Of a DNA stretch of 59,888 nt, positions 23,276 to 31,790 are shown piece after piece (position 1 is the stretch's first letter; every line of letters starts with the position of its first letter). Under the pieces are notes generated by a model, which did no database searches, was not told the DNA's origin, and worked only from the letters and a program-made list of their open reading frames with translations. This DNA comes from Streptomyces hoynatensis (GTDB lineage Bacteria; Actinomycetota; Actinomycetes; Streptomycetales; Streptomycetaceae), in NCBI RefSeq assembly GCF_003626535.1, contig NZ_RBAL01000028.1:1-59888 (forward strand). The letters are read 5' to 3'. Both the position numbers and the translations under genes were made by a program.

Positions 23276-25555
23276 GTGAACGATCCGACCACGCACACCT
23301 CACCCAGGACCCACCGGGCGCCCGGGGCCCCGGGCCCCCGCCCCGCCCCCTCGGCCGAGCCGCCCCACGGCTTCTTCGCCCGGCTGGCCGGGTTCTGCCA
23401 CCGCCGCCGCGGCACCGTGCTCGTCCTGTGGCTCCTCGCCCTGGCCGGCCTGTGGACCCTGGCGAGCGTCGCGGGCGACGACTACCGCCAGGACTTCTCG
23501 CTGCCGGGCACCGACTCCCAGCGCGCCGCGGAACTGCTCGCGGAACACGGCTCGGCGCAGGGCGGCGGCACCCTGGAGATCGTCCTGCACGACCCCTCCG
23601 GGCTGCGCGAGGACCCGGCCGGGCAGCGGGTGCGGGACATGCTCGCGCGAGTCGCCGAACTGCCCCACGTCGCCGAGGTGTTCGACCCCTACCAGGACCC
23701 CTCCTCGATGTCCGCCGACGGCACCACCGGCTTCGCCACCGTCGTCCTCGACGTGGACTCCGAGGACATGCCGGACGCGGACACCCGGCGCGTCTTCGAC
23801 ACCGCCCGCGAGATCCAGGGCGAGGGCATGCAGGTGGAGCTGGGCGGCGAGCCCGCCAGGTCGCTCGCCGAGGACGAAGGCGGCGCCACCGAGGGCATCG
23901 GCCTGCTGGCCGCGCTGATCGTCCTCGTCTTCATGTTCGGCACCGCCATCGCCGCCGGACTGCCCGTCGTCACCGCGGTGTTCGCGGTCGGCTCCGCCCT
24001 GGGCGTCGTCGTCCTCGCCTCCCACCTGTTCACCATCGCCGACTACACCACCTACGTGATGATGCTCGTCGGCCTCGGCGTCGGCATCGACTACGCGCTG
24101 CTGATCTTCGCCCGCTACCGCGCCGAGCTGCTGGCCGGCGCCACCCCGGAGCAGAGCACCCGCAACGCCCTGGACGCGGCCGGGCGGACCGTGTTCTTCG
24201 CCGGCTGCACGGTGATCGTGGCCCTGCTCGGCCTCGTCGCCCTCGGGCTCGGCTCCCTGCAGGGCATCGCCGTCTCCGTGGCGCTGACCGTGCTCTTCAC
24301 CATGCTCGGCGCGCTGACCCTGCTGCCCGCGCTGCTCGGCCTGTTCGGCGCGCGCTTCGCCCGCCAGTTCCGCGCCAGGGCGGCCAAACGGGCCGCGCGC
24401 GGCCGGGCCCGCGAGGGCGAGGCATGGCGCGGCATCGCCCGGGCCGTGCAGCGCCGCCCGCTGGCCGCGCTGCTCGTGGCCGTCGCCGCCCTGGGCGCGC
24501 TCAGCGCGCCGGCCGCGGGATTGCGCCTGGGCTTCGGCGACGCGGGCAACGACGCCGCGGACTCCACCAGCAGGAAGGCCTACGACCTGCTGGCCGAGGC
24601 GTTCGGCCCCGGCTTCAACGGCCCCCTCGTCGTGGTGGCCGAGGGCGGGGAGCAGGGCGCCGCCGCGGCGGCGGGGAAGGCGGCGGACGCCCTCGCCGAG
24701 GTCCCGGGCGTCGCCGCCGTCGCCCCGCCCACGCCCACCGAGGACGGCCAGGTCGCCACCCTGCTCGTCTTCCCCGGCTCGGCGCCGCAGGACGAGGCCA
24801 CCTCCGAGCTGGTGTCCCGGCTGCGCGGCGAGGTGCTGCCCGGCATCGCCGCGCAGACCGGTGGCGAGTACCTGGTGGGCGGCGCCACCGCGGCCACCGA
24901 GGACTTCTCCGCGAAGGTCGCCGCGCGCATGCCGCTGTTCGTGATCCTGGTCGTGGGCGTCTCCCTGCTGCTGCTGACGGCGGTCTTCCGCTCCCTCCTG
25001 ATCCCGCTGAAGGCCGCGGTGCTCAACCTGCTGAGCATCGGCGCCGCGCTCGGCGCGATGACCCTGGTGTTCCAGCACGGCTGGTTCGGCGTCGAGGGCG
25101 GCCCGATCGAGGCGTTCCTGCCGGTGATGATCTTCGCGATCGTCTTCGGGCTCTCGATGGACTACGAGATCTTCCTGGTCTCCCGCATCCACGAGGAGTG
25201 GGAGCGCAGCGGCGACCACCGGCACGCGGTGCGCGAGGGCCTGGCCCACACCGGCTCGGTGATCACCGCGGCGGGCGCCATCATGATCGTGGTCTTCGGT
25301 GCCTTCATGCTCAGCCCCGAGCGCATGCTGCGCCAGTTCGGCTTCGGCATGGCCGTCGCGATCCTCGTGGACGCCGTCGTCATCAGGTGCCTGATCGTGC
25401 CCGCGGTGATGCAGCTGCTCGGCCGCCGCGCCTGGTGGCTGCCGGCGCCCGTGGCGCGGCTGCTGCCGCGGGTCAGGCTGGAACGGGCCGCGGCCCCCAA
25501 GGCGGCGGCGCCCGCGGCGAGTGAGGGCACTGAAGTCGCGCCCAGCGGGTACTGA
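23276..25555 (+). CDS. MMPL-family RND transporter
   Basis: A 759-residue membrane protein with two MMPL domains in tandem, each a TM segment, a large extracytoplasmic loop and five more TMs. Seen: TM1 GTVLVLWLLALAGLWTLAS; a first helical block with YTTYVMMLVGLGVGIDYALLIFARYR carrying the GxxxDY signature; and the second block IVFGLSMDYEIFLVSRIHEEW with DY again. A Pro/Ala-rich N-terminal tail and a short cytosolic C-terminus are present. It would export lipids, lipopeptides or hydrophobic drugs using proton motive force. The GTG at 23276 with GAGGGTG upstream is preferred over an earlier in-frame GTG at 23150 whose extra codons are Arg/Pro-rich and not family-like. It probably belongs to the regulon of the upstream two-component system. 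Confidence 0.9.
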   Translation: MNDPTTHTSPRTHRAPGAPGPRPAPSAEPPHGFFARLAGFCHRRRGTVLVLWLLALAGLWTLASVAGDDYRQDFSLPGTDSQRAAELLAEHGSAQGGGTLEIVLHDPSGLREDPAGQRVRDMLARVAELPHVAEVFDPYQDPSSMSADGTTGFATVVLDVDSEDMPDADTRRVFDTAREIQGEGMQVELGGEPARSLAEDEGGATEGIGLLAALIVLVFMFGTAIAAGLPVVTAVFAVGSALGVVVLASHLFTIADYTTYVMMLVGLGVGIDYALLIFARYRAELLAGATPEQSTRNALDAAGRTVFFAGCTVIVALLGLVALGLGSLQGIAVSVALTVLFTMLGALTLLPALLGLFGARFARQFRARAAKRAARGRAREGEAWRGIARAVQRRPLAALLVAVAALGALSAPAAGLRLGFGDAGNDAADSTSRKAYDLLAEAFGPGFNGPLVVVAEGGEQGAAAAAGKAADALAEVPGVAAVAPPTPTEDGQVATLLVFPGSAPQDEATSELVSRLRGEVLPGIAAQTGGEYLVGGATAATEDFSAKVAARMPLFVILVVGVSLLLLTAVFRSLLIPLKAAVLNLLSIGAALGAMTLVFQHGWFGVEGGPIEAFLPVMIFAIVFGLSMDYEIFLVSRIHEEWERSGDHRHAVREGLAHTGSVITAAGAIMIVVFGAFMLSPERMLRQFGFGMAVAILVDAVVIRCLIVPAVMQLLGRRAWWLPAPVARLLPRVRLERAAAPKAAAPAASEGTEVAPSGY

Positions 25556-25668
25556 GACCGGGCACGCCGGGGAGGGCGGCGCGGGGCACCGCGCCGCCCG
25601 GCCGCCGGGAAGGAGCAGGCGGCGGGGGACGGCGGCGAGGGCACGGCGAGGAGAGGAGGAGCCCGGGC

Positions 25669-26274
25669 ATGGGCGACAGGCCGAGGGCGCCCGGAACGCG
25701 GCGGACGGGGCGGGCACGGCAGGCGCAGGCGCGGCGGGCCGTGCCGCACTCGCCGGGCGCCCCGCGGGTGCGGAACGCCTCGCGTGCCTCACGGGAGTCG
25801 CGGGCGGCGGCGGGGCGCGGGGAGACGCCCCTGGAGCGCGCCGACCGCAACTTCGCCGAGCTGCTGCAGGAGCTGCGCGTCACCCAGACGGGGGTGCAGA
25901 TCCTCTTCGCCTTCCTGCTGACCCTGCCCTTCGGCCCCCGCTTCCCCTCGCTGGACACGGTGCAGCGCACCACGTACGTGGTCACCCTCCTCCTCGCCCT
26001 GGTGGCCAGCATCCTGCTCACCGCGCCCGCCGCGGTGCACCGGGCCCTGTTCCAGCGGGGGGCCAAGGAGCTGATCGTCGGCACCTCCTCCCGGCTGGCG
26101 AGCGCGGGACTCGCGGCCCTCGCCCTGTCGTTCACCGGCGCCCTGCTGCTCGTGGTGGACGTCGTCCTCAACCGGACCGCGGGCATCGTGGCGGCGGCCG
26201 GCGCCTTCGTCCTGTGCTGCGGGCTGTGGGCCGCCCTCCCGCGGCGGCTGCGCCGCGTGGGGCCCCGGCGGTAG
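25669..26274 (+). CDS. DUF6328 family membrane protein
   Basis: A 201-residue protein. Residues 1-58 are Arg/Ala-rich and low in complexity. From about residue 60 it matches DUF6328: ADRNFAELLQELRVTQTGVQILFAFLLTLPFGPRF, followed by VQRTTYVVTLLLALVASILLTAPAAVHRALFQRGAKELIVGTS. Four TM segments are predicted. Function unknown. ATG 25669 is the first plausible start; an internal start near residue 50 would remove the low-complexity part. It precedes NDH-2 on the same strand by 91 bp. Confidence 0.8.
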   Translation: MGDRPRAPGTRRTGRARQAQARRAVPHSPGAPRVRNASRASRESRAAAGRGETPLERADRNFAELLQELRVTQTGVQILFAFLLTLPFGPRFPSLDTVQRTTYVVTLLLALVASILLTAPAAVHRALFQRGAKELIVGTSSRLASAGLAALALSFTGALLLVVDVVLNRTAGIVAAAGAFVLCCGLWAALPRRLRRVGPRR

Positions 26275-26307
26275 CGGCCTGGGGCGGCGGGGAATCGCGG
26301 CCCGGCC

Positions 26308-26332
26308 GCTTCAGCCGCCGCCGGCCGGGTAC
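26308..26332 (+). promoter_or_regulatory. SigB-type promoter before NDH-2
   Basis: GCTT (26308-26311), 15 bp, then GGGTAC (26327-26332) fit the GNNT-N14-16-GGGTA(C/T) pattern reported for Streptomyces SigB-group stress sigma factors. The start of transcription would fall about 25 bp before the ATG at 26366, leaving room for the AAGGAGG ribosome binding site. A SigB/F/G-type sigma gene lies 1.6 kb downstream. Confidence 0.5.
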
Positions 26333-26365
26333 TCGGCCCGTCCGAGTGCCTGAAGGAGGCGGAAC

Positions 26366-27727
26366 ATGCGCCGGTCCCGAGTGGTGGTCGTCGGAGCGGG
26401 CTTCGCCGGCTACCAGACCGCCAGGTCGCTGACCCGCAGGGCCCGCAAGGCCCGCGAGGACATCGAGGTGGTCCTGCTCAACCCCACCGACTACTTCCTG
26501 TACCTGCCCCTGCTGCCCCAGGTCGCCGCGGGCATCCTGGAGGCGCGCCGGGTCACGGTCTCGCTGACCGCGACCCTGCCGGACGTGCGGCTGACGCTGG
26601 GCGAGGCCCACGGCATCGACCTCGACGGGCAGCGCGTCCAGTACACCGACCCCGAGGGCAGGTCGGGGGAGCTGGCCTACGACAGCCTGGTGGTCAGCGT
26701 CGGCAGCGTCAGCAGGCTGCTGCCCATCCCGGGCGTCGTGGAGCACGCCCGCGGCTTCCGCGGGCTGCCCGAGGCGCTCTTCCTGCGCGACCACATCGTC
26801 TGCCAGCTCGAACTCGCCGCCGAGGCGGCCGACGAGGCGGAGCGGCGCGCCCGCTCCACCTTCGTGGTGGTGGGCGCCGGCTACACCGGGACCGAACTCG
26901 CCGCCCACGGCGCGGTGTTCGCCGACTCGGTGGCCGGGCGCCGCAGCAGGACGCAGCGCGGCTCCGTCGAGCCGCGCTGGATGCTGCTCGACATCGCGCC
27001 GCGGGTGCTGCCCGAGCTGGACGAGCGGCTGTCGCAGACGGCCGACCGGGTGCTGCGCCGCCGCGGCGTCGACGTGCGCCCCGGCACCTCGGTCAAGGAG
27101 GCCAGGCACGACGGAGTGCTGCTGGACAACGGCGAGTTCGTGCCCACCCACAGCCTGATCTGGTGCGTGGGCGTGCGGCCCGACCCGCTGGTGGCCGACG
27201 TGGGCCTGCCCACGGAACGCGGCCGGATCGTCGTCGACCAGTTCCTGAACGTGCCGGGACATCCCGAGGTGTTCGCCTGCGGGGACGCGGCCGCGGTGCC
27301 CGACCTGACCAGGCCGGGCCAGTTCACGCCGATGACCGCGCAGCACGCCTGGCGGCAGGGGCGCGTCGCGGCCCGCAACGTCGCCGCGTACCACGGCATC
27401 GGGGAGCGCAGGCCGTACAAGCACCACGACCGCGGCTTCGCCGTCGACCTCGGCGGCGTCCAGGCGGCGGCCAACCCGATGCACGTCCCGCTCTCCGGGC
27501 CGCTGGCCGGCCTGGTGACCCGCGGGTACCACCTGATGGCGATGCCCGCCAACCGGGTGAGGGTGGCGACGGACTGGCTGCTGGAGGCGGTGCAGCCCAG
27601 GCAGGCCGTGCAGCTGGGCATGGTGCGCTCCGGCTCGGTGCCCATCGACTCGCCCTCCCCGGAGCTGGCCCGGGTCCCGCACGGGAACGCCTCCTCCGCG
27701 GAGTCCTCCTCCCGCAAGGCCGCCTGA
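26366..27727 (+). CDS. ndh: Type II NADH dehydrogenase (NDH-2)
   Basis: A 453-residue FAD-dependent pyridine-nucleotide-disulfide-family oxidoreductase. The FAD site is VVVVGAGFAGYQTARSL at the N-terminus. The NADH site is FVVVGAGYTGTELAAHG near residue 170. FACGDAAAVPDLTRPGQFTPMTAQHAWRQG is the conserved C-terminal FAD/quinone-side segment. It would pass electrons from NADH to menaquinone without pumping protons and lies on the inner face of the membrane. Strong RBS AAGGAGG before ATG 26366. The SigB-type promoter and the neighbouring stress sigma factor, DUF2267 and extra cytochrome oxidase subunit suggest a respiratory branch used under stress. Confidence 0.88.
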   Translation: MRRSRVVVVGAGFAGYQTARSLTRRARKAREDIEVVLLNPTDYFLYLPLLPQVAAGILEARRVTVSLTATLPDVRLTLGEAHGIDLDGQRVQYTDPEGRSGELAYDSLVVSVGSVSRLLPIPGVVEHARGFRGLPEALFLRDHIVCQLELAAEAADEAERRARSTFVVVGAGYTGTELAAHGAVFADSVAGRRSRTQRGSVEPRWMLLDIAPRVLPELDERLSQTADRVLRRRGVDVRPGTSVKEARHDGVLLDNGEFVPTHSLIWCVGVRPDPLVADVGLPTERGRIVVDQFLNVPGHPEVFACGDAAAVPDLTRPGQFTPMTAQHAWRQGRVAARNVAAYHGIGERRPYKHHDRGFAVDLGGVQAAANPMHVPLSGPLAGLVTRGYHLMAMPANRVRVATDWLLEAVQPRQAVQLGMVRSGSVPIDSPSPELARVPHGNASSAESSSRKAA

Positions 27728-27852
27728 CCGCAAGGCCGCCTGAGCCGGACCGCGGCGGGCCCGGCGGGGACGGGCCCCGGGCCCGCCGCGCCGCCCGCGC
27801 CGCGGGCGGCGGTGTGAAGCCTCTGCCAGGCGATCGGCCAGGTGGCCTGGAC

Positions 27853-27914
27853 GTGGTCGGGGTGGGTGGGTTCCGGGGAGCCGCGGCTCCCCGGAACCCA
27901 CCCACCCCGACCAC
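27853..27914. terminator. 62-bp perfect palindrome between convergent genes
   Basis: Every base of 27853-27883 pairs with 27914-27884, giving 31-bp arms with no spacer and no mismatch. Each arm contains GGGGTGGGTGGG followed by TTCC and GGGG, so both strands carry an identical four-run G-quadruplex motif. It lies in the 228-bp gap between the convergent NDH-2 and sigma factor genes, about 125 bp past the first stop and 40 bp past the second. Bidirectional terminator is the simplest role. GTTTCCCGGC-like direct repeats follow at about 27919-27950. Confidence 0.75.
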
Positions 27915-27955
27915 CGGCGTTTCCCGGCGTTTCCCGGCGGTTTCCGGGGGCGCCC

Positions 27956-28981
27956 TCAGTCGCCGCGCGTCGCCTCGCCCGCCAGGTCCCCGCCCGGCCC
28001 GGGCGGGGAGCCGGGGCCGCCGGGCCCGGAACGGGGGGTCCCCCCGGCCGGGCCGCGGCCCACGGAGCGGGACCCGGCCGGCGGCTTCGCGGGCCGCCGC
28101 CCGTCCTTCGCCCCCGGCCCGCCCTCCTCGCCGGCCGGCGCCTGCCCGGCCGGCGAGGAGGCGCCCTTGCGCTCCTCCCGCTCCTCCCACTCCTCGACCT
28201 CGGCCCTGATCCGCTCGCAGGCGCGGGTGAGCAGCCGGGAGACGTGCATCTGGGAGATGCCGAGCTGCCGCGCGATGCGGCTCTGCGTCATGCCGTGGAA
28301 GAACCGCAGGTAGAGGATGTGCCGCTCGCGTTCCGGCAGGGCCCGCAGCGGGCTCTTCACCGACTCGCGGTCCACGACCCGGTCGAAGCCGGGCTCGGGC
28401 ACGCCGAGGGTGTCCATCAGCGAGTAGTCGCCGTCGGAGCCGGGAAGTTCCGCGTTCAACGACAGGGTGCTGAAGCTTTCGAGCGCCTCGAGACCGGTCC
28501 TGACCTCGTCCTCGGTCAGGCCGCTGTGCAGGGCGATCTGCTCCACGCTCGGCCCGCGCTCGTCGAGCCGGAAGCTGAGCTGCCTGGCGGCGGCCCGCAC
28601 CCGATTGCGCAGCTCCTGGGTGCGGCGCGGCACGTGCAGGCCCCACAGGTGGTCGCGGAAGTGCCGCTTCACCTCGCCGACGATCGTCGGCACCGCATAG
28701 CTCTCGAAGGGGCGCCCGCGGCTGGGGTCGTAGCGCTGGACCGCCTTGACCAGGCCGAGGGCCGCGACCTGCTCCAGGTCCTCCAGGGCCTCGCCGCGGT
28801 CGCGGAAGGTGCGGGCCAGACGGTCCGCCATCGGAATCCAGGCGCACACCACGTCCCGGTACAGCTGATCGCGTTCCGGGCAGGGCGGGAGCTGGGCTAT
28901 GCGCTCGAATTGGCGGCGAGTGTCCGGCGCATCGTCGTGCGGATGTCGTCGCCGCTTGCGGGAATGTGCAGGTGTATTCAT
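27956..28981 (-). CDS. SigB/SigF/SigG-family stress RNA polymerase sigma factor
   Basis: A 341-residue group 3 sigma factor. Region 2 has LEDLEQVAALGLVKAVQRYDPSRGRPFESYAVPTIVGEVKRHFRDHLWGLHVPRR, region 3 has PSVEQIALHSGLTEDEVRTGLEAL, and region 4 has LPERERHILYLRFFHGMTQSRIARQLGISQMHVSRLL. After about residue 262 there is an unusual ~75-residue Glu then Pro/Gly/Ala-rich tail with no homology visible. ATG 28981 (GGGAG upstream) gives the family-like N-terminus; an ATG at 29020 would add 13 residues. No anti-sigma or anti-anti-sigma gene is adjacent. It is divergent from DUF2267. Confidence 0.92.
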   Translation of the reverse strand: MNTPAHSRKRRRHPHDDAPDTRRQFERIAQLPPCPERDQLYRDVVCAWIPMADRLARTFRDRGEALEDLEQVAALGLVKAVQRYDPSRGRPFESYAVPTIVGEVKRHFRDHLWGLHVPRRTQELRNRVRAAARQLSFRLDERGPSVEQIALHSGLTEDEVRTGLEALESFSTLSLNAELPGSDGDYSLMDTLGVPEPGFDRVVDRESVKSPLRALPERERHILYLRFFHGMTQSRIARQLGISQMHVSRLLTRACERIRAEVEEWEEREERKGASSPAGQAPAGEEGGPGAKDGRRPAKPPAGSRSVGRGPAGGTPRSGPGGPGSPPGPGGDLAGEATRGD

Positions 28982-29066
28982 GGAGCTCTCCCAGGTGAGG
29001 GTGGGCGTGCGATTCCGCATGCGCTCGCCACGGGAGGACGTGCTACCGCATCACAAGTCTGCCCCA

Positions 29067-29092
29067 GGTTTTCGAATGCCGCGCGCGGTTAC
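29067..29092 (+). promoter_or_regulatory. Candidate stress-sigma promoter before DUF2267
   Basis: GGTTTT (29067-29072), 14 bp, then GGTTAC (29087-29092), close to the SigB-type consensus but with T for the third G of the -10. It lies in the 164-bp gap between the divergent sigma factor and DUF2267 genes. The rest of the gap shows no recognisable element and is somewhat less GC-rich than its surroundings. Confidence 0.3.
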
Positions 29093-29145
29093 CCGGGAGG
29101 CGCATCTATCGAGCGGAAAAGAGCGACATCGAGAAGAGGGACATC

Positions 29146-29541
29146 GTGTCCTACGGCGAATTCATTGCGACCGTGCGTGAACGCGGCGAATACCCGGTCG
29201 ACGAGGCGGAGCGCATCGTCGAGGCCGTGCTCGCCACCCTCGGCGAGCGGCTCCCCGAGGTGTCCGCGCAGCACCTGGCCGACCAACTGCCCGACGGGGT
29301 CGCCGACATCGTCGAGAACGTCTCGGGCGCGGAGGGCGGCGCCGGGCGCAGCTGGGGCGTCGAGGAGTTCATCAGCCAGGTCGCGGAGACGGCCGACGAG
29401 GACGAGGAGACGGCGGAGACCGACACCCGCGTGGTGTTCTCGGCCATCGCCGACCAGGTCAGCGGCGGGGAGATGAACAAGCTGCTGAGCCAGCTGCCCA
29501 CCGGCTACGCCGAACTCTTCGGCTACTCGGAACTGGCCTGA
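29146..29541 (+). CDS. DUF2267 domain-containing protein
   Basis: A 131-residue acidic protein. SYGEFIATVRERGEYPVDEAERIVEAVLATLGERL and AQHLADQLP fit DUF2267, a helical family found next to stress and redox genes. A second half (WGVEEFISQVAETADEDEETAETDTRVVFSAIADQVSGGEMNKLLSQLPTGYAELF) repeats the same pattern, so the protein is a tandem of two related helical units. GTG start with GAGAAGAGGGAC upstream. Molecular function unknown. Divergent from the sigma factor. Confidence 0.85.
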   Translation: MSYGEFIATVRERGEYPVDEAERIVEAVLATLGERLPEVSAQHLADQLPDGVADIVENVSGAEGGAGRSWGVEEFISQVAETADEDEETAETDTRVVFSAIADQVSGGEMNKLLSQLPTGYAELFGYSELA

Positions 29542-29674
29542 GCCACCCCGGTGCGCCCCCGCGCGGGCGGGACCACGGACGCCGCGCGACCCCGCCGCGC
29601 GCCGGGGCGTGCGCAACGCCCACGAAAGTGTCAAACCGCAGCCGCCTCCCCGGCCGGGCAGTAGAACGCCCTGC

Positions 29675-31393
29675 ATGTCCACGTTGACGCAGCCACAGGC
29701 GGAACCGCCGCGGGTGAGCGAACCCACCAGCAAGGGCCGGATTCTGGTCTCCTGGCTCACCACCACCGACCACAAGAAGATCGGCGCCCTCTACCTCACG
29801 ACCTCCTTCGCCTTCTTCCTGGTCGCCGGCGCCCTGGCCCTGGTGATGCGGGCCGAACTGGCCAGGCCGGGCATGCAGGTGATGTCGTCCGAGCAGTACA
29901 ACCAGGCGTTCACCATGCACGGCACCATGATGCTGCTGCTGTTCGCCACCCCGCTGTTCGCCGGCTTCACCAACGCGATCATGCCCCTGCAGATCGGGGC
30001 GCCCGACGTGGCCTTCCCGCGGCTGAACGGCCTGGCCTACTGGCTCTTCCTGTTCGGCGGGCTGCTCGTGGTCGCCTCCCTGGTCGTGCCGGGCGGCGCC
30101 GCCCACTTCGGGTGGTTCGCCTACGCGCCGCTCAACAGCAGCGTCTACACCCCCGGCCTCGGCGCCGACATGTGGGTCATGGGCCTGGCGTTCTCCGGCT
30201 TCGGCACCATCGTGGGCGCGGTCAACTTCATCACCACCATCGTCTGCATGCGGGCCCCGGGAATGACGATGTTCCGCATGCCGATCTTCGTGTGGAACAC
30301 GCTGCTGACCAGCGTGCTGGTGCTGATGGCCTTTCCGGTGCTCGCCGGCGCCCTGCTCGCCCTCGCCGCCGACCGCACCTTCGGCTCGCACATCTTCGAC
30401 GCGAGCAACGGCGGTTCGCTGCTGTGGCAGCACCTCTTCTGGTTCTTCGGGCACCCCGAGGTCTACATCATCGCGCTGCCGTTCTTCGGGATCGTCACCG
30501 AGATCATCCCCGTCTTCAGCCGCAAGCCGATCTTCGGCTACATCGGCCTGGTCGCCGCCACCATCGCCATCACCGGGCTCTCCGTCACCGTGTGGGCGCA
30601 CCACATGTTCGTCACCGGGGCCGTGCTGCTGCCGTTCTTCTCGTTCCTCTCCTTCCTCATCGCCGTGCCGACGGGAGTCAAGTTCTTCAACTGGATCGGC
30701 ACGATGATGCGGGGCTCGCTCTCCTTCGAGACGCCGATGCTGTGGGCCATCGGATTCCTCGTCACCTTTCTCTTCGGCGGCCTCACCGGCGTGCTCCTGG
30801 CCGCCCCGCCGATCGACTTCCACGTCTCCGACTCGTATTTCGTGGTGGCGCACTTCCATTACGTCGTCTTCGGCACGGTCGTGTTCGCCATGTTCGGCGG
30901 ATTCTATTTCTGGTGGCCGAAGTTCACCGGCCGCATGCTGAACGAGCGGCTGGGCAAGATCCACTTCTGGACGCTCTTCTTCGGCTTCCACGGCACGTTC
31001 CTCGTCCAGCACTGGCTCGGCGCCGAGGGCATGCCCCGCCGCTACGCCGACTACCTGGCGAGCGACGGCTTCACCGCCCTCAACACCCTCTCCACCATCG
31101 GCTCCTTCCTGCTCGGCCTGTCCACGCTGCCCTTCCTCTACAACCTCTGGTACACCGCCAGGTACGGCCCGTTCGCCGAGGGCGACGACCCCTGGGGCTT
31201 CGGCCGCTCCCTGGAGTGGGCCACCTCCTGCCCCCCGCCGCGGCACAACTTCCAGTCGCTGCCCAGAATCCGCTCCGAGTCGCCCGCGTTCGACCTGCAC
31301 CACCCGGGCGTCGCGGTCCTCGACGAGGCGCGGCACACCGGAGCCGGCGACGCGCCGCAGACGGAGTCGGGCGAAGAACCGGGACCGCGATGA
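29675..31393 (+). CDS. ctaD: Cytochrome c oxidase subunit I (aa3 type), orphan copy
   Basis: A 572-residue haem-copper oxidase subunit I with 12 TM segments. All metal and haem ligands are visible: His in FTMHGTMMLLLFATP (low-spin haem), the HPEVY crosslink pair in WFFGHPEVYIIALPF, the CuB pair in VWAHHMFV, and HFH in VAHFHYVVFG. The N-terminal LTTTDHKKIGALYL is typical of actinobacterial CtaD. No subunit II or III and no cytochrome bc genes are nearby, so this is probably a second subunit I that uses subunits encoded elsewhere. ATG 29675. It overlaps the next gene by 4 bp (ATGA). Confidence 0.93.
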   Translation: MSTLTQPQAEPPRVSEPTSKGRILVSWLTTTDHKKIGALYLTTSFAFFLVAGALALVMRAELARPGMQVMSSEQYNQAFTMHGTMMLLLFATPLFAGFTNAIMPLQIGAPDVAFPRLNGLAYWLFLFGGLLVVASLVVPGGAAHFGWFAYAPLNSSVYTPGLGADMWVMGLAFSGFGTIVGAVNFITTIVCMRAPGMTMFRMPIFVWNTLLTSVLVLMAFPVLAGALLALAADRTFGSHIFDASNGGSLLWQHLFWFFGHPEVYIIALPFFGIVTEIIPVFSRKPIFGYIGLVAATIAITGLSVTVWAHHMFVTGAVLLPFFSFLSFLIAVPTGVKFFNWIGTMMRGSLSFETPMLWAIGFLVTFLFGGLTGVLLAAPPIDFHVSDSYFVVAHFHYVVFGTVVFAMFGGFYFWWPKFTGRMLNERLGKIHFWTLFFGFHGTFLVQHWLGAEGMPRRYADYLASDGFTALNTLSTIGSFLLGLSTLPFLYNLWYTARYGPFAEGDDPWGFGRSLEWATSCPPPRHNFQSLPRIRSESPAFDLHHPGVAVLDEARHTGAGDAPQTESGEEPGPR

Positions 31394-31764
31394 GGCGCCC
31401 CGGCGACCGGCAGCTGGGGCGGGAGGCCAAGGCCCAGGCGGCGGCCGGGATCGCGCAGCTCGAGGGCTACCTGCTGTGGCAGGCCGAGCTGCGCGGCGCC
31501 CGCGCGGAGGGCGAGGACTTCGCGACGCGGCTGCCCTCGCTGAGCGAGGCGCAGCGCGCCGAGGTCGCCGGCCTCTACGCCGAGGAGCGCCTGCGGCTCG
31601 CCAAGCGGCTGCTGCGGGGACTCGGCGAACGCAGCCGGGAGTTCGAGGAGGAGTACGCGCTGCGCTACCGGCGGCTGCGGCAGCGGCTGTGGTGCGCGGC
31701 GGCCTGCGCCTGCCTGGCGTTCACCGCCTTCCTGCTCGCCCTCTCGGCCATGACGCTGGGCTGA
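31390..31764 (+). CDS. Small coiled-coil/membrane protein coupled to ctaD
   Basis: A 124-residue protein of unknown family. Residues 5-95 are charged and helical (QLGREAKAQAAAGIAQLEGYLLWQAEL, LSEAQRAEVAGLYAEERLRLAKRLLRGL), followed by one C-terminal TM segment (LWCAAACACLAFTAFLLALSAM). It begins at ATG 31390 inside the ctaD stop (ATGA overlap), so it is translated with the oxidase subunit. An accessory or assembly role for the oxidase is inference from coupling only. Two Cys lie in the TM segment. Confidence 0.75.
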   Translation: MRRPGDRQLGREAKAQAAAGIAQLEGYLLWQAELRGARAEGEDFATRLPSLSEAQRAEVAGLYAEERLRLAKRLLRGLGERSREFEEEYALRYRRLRQRLWCAAACACLAFTAFLLALSAMTLG

Positions 31765-31790
31765 GCGCCGGCCGGCCGCGGGGGCGCGGG

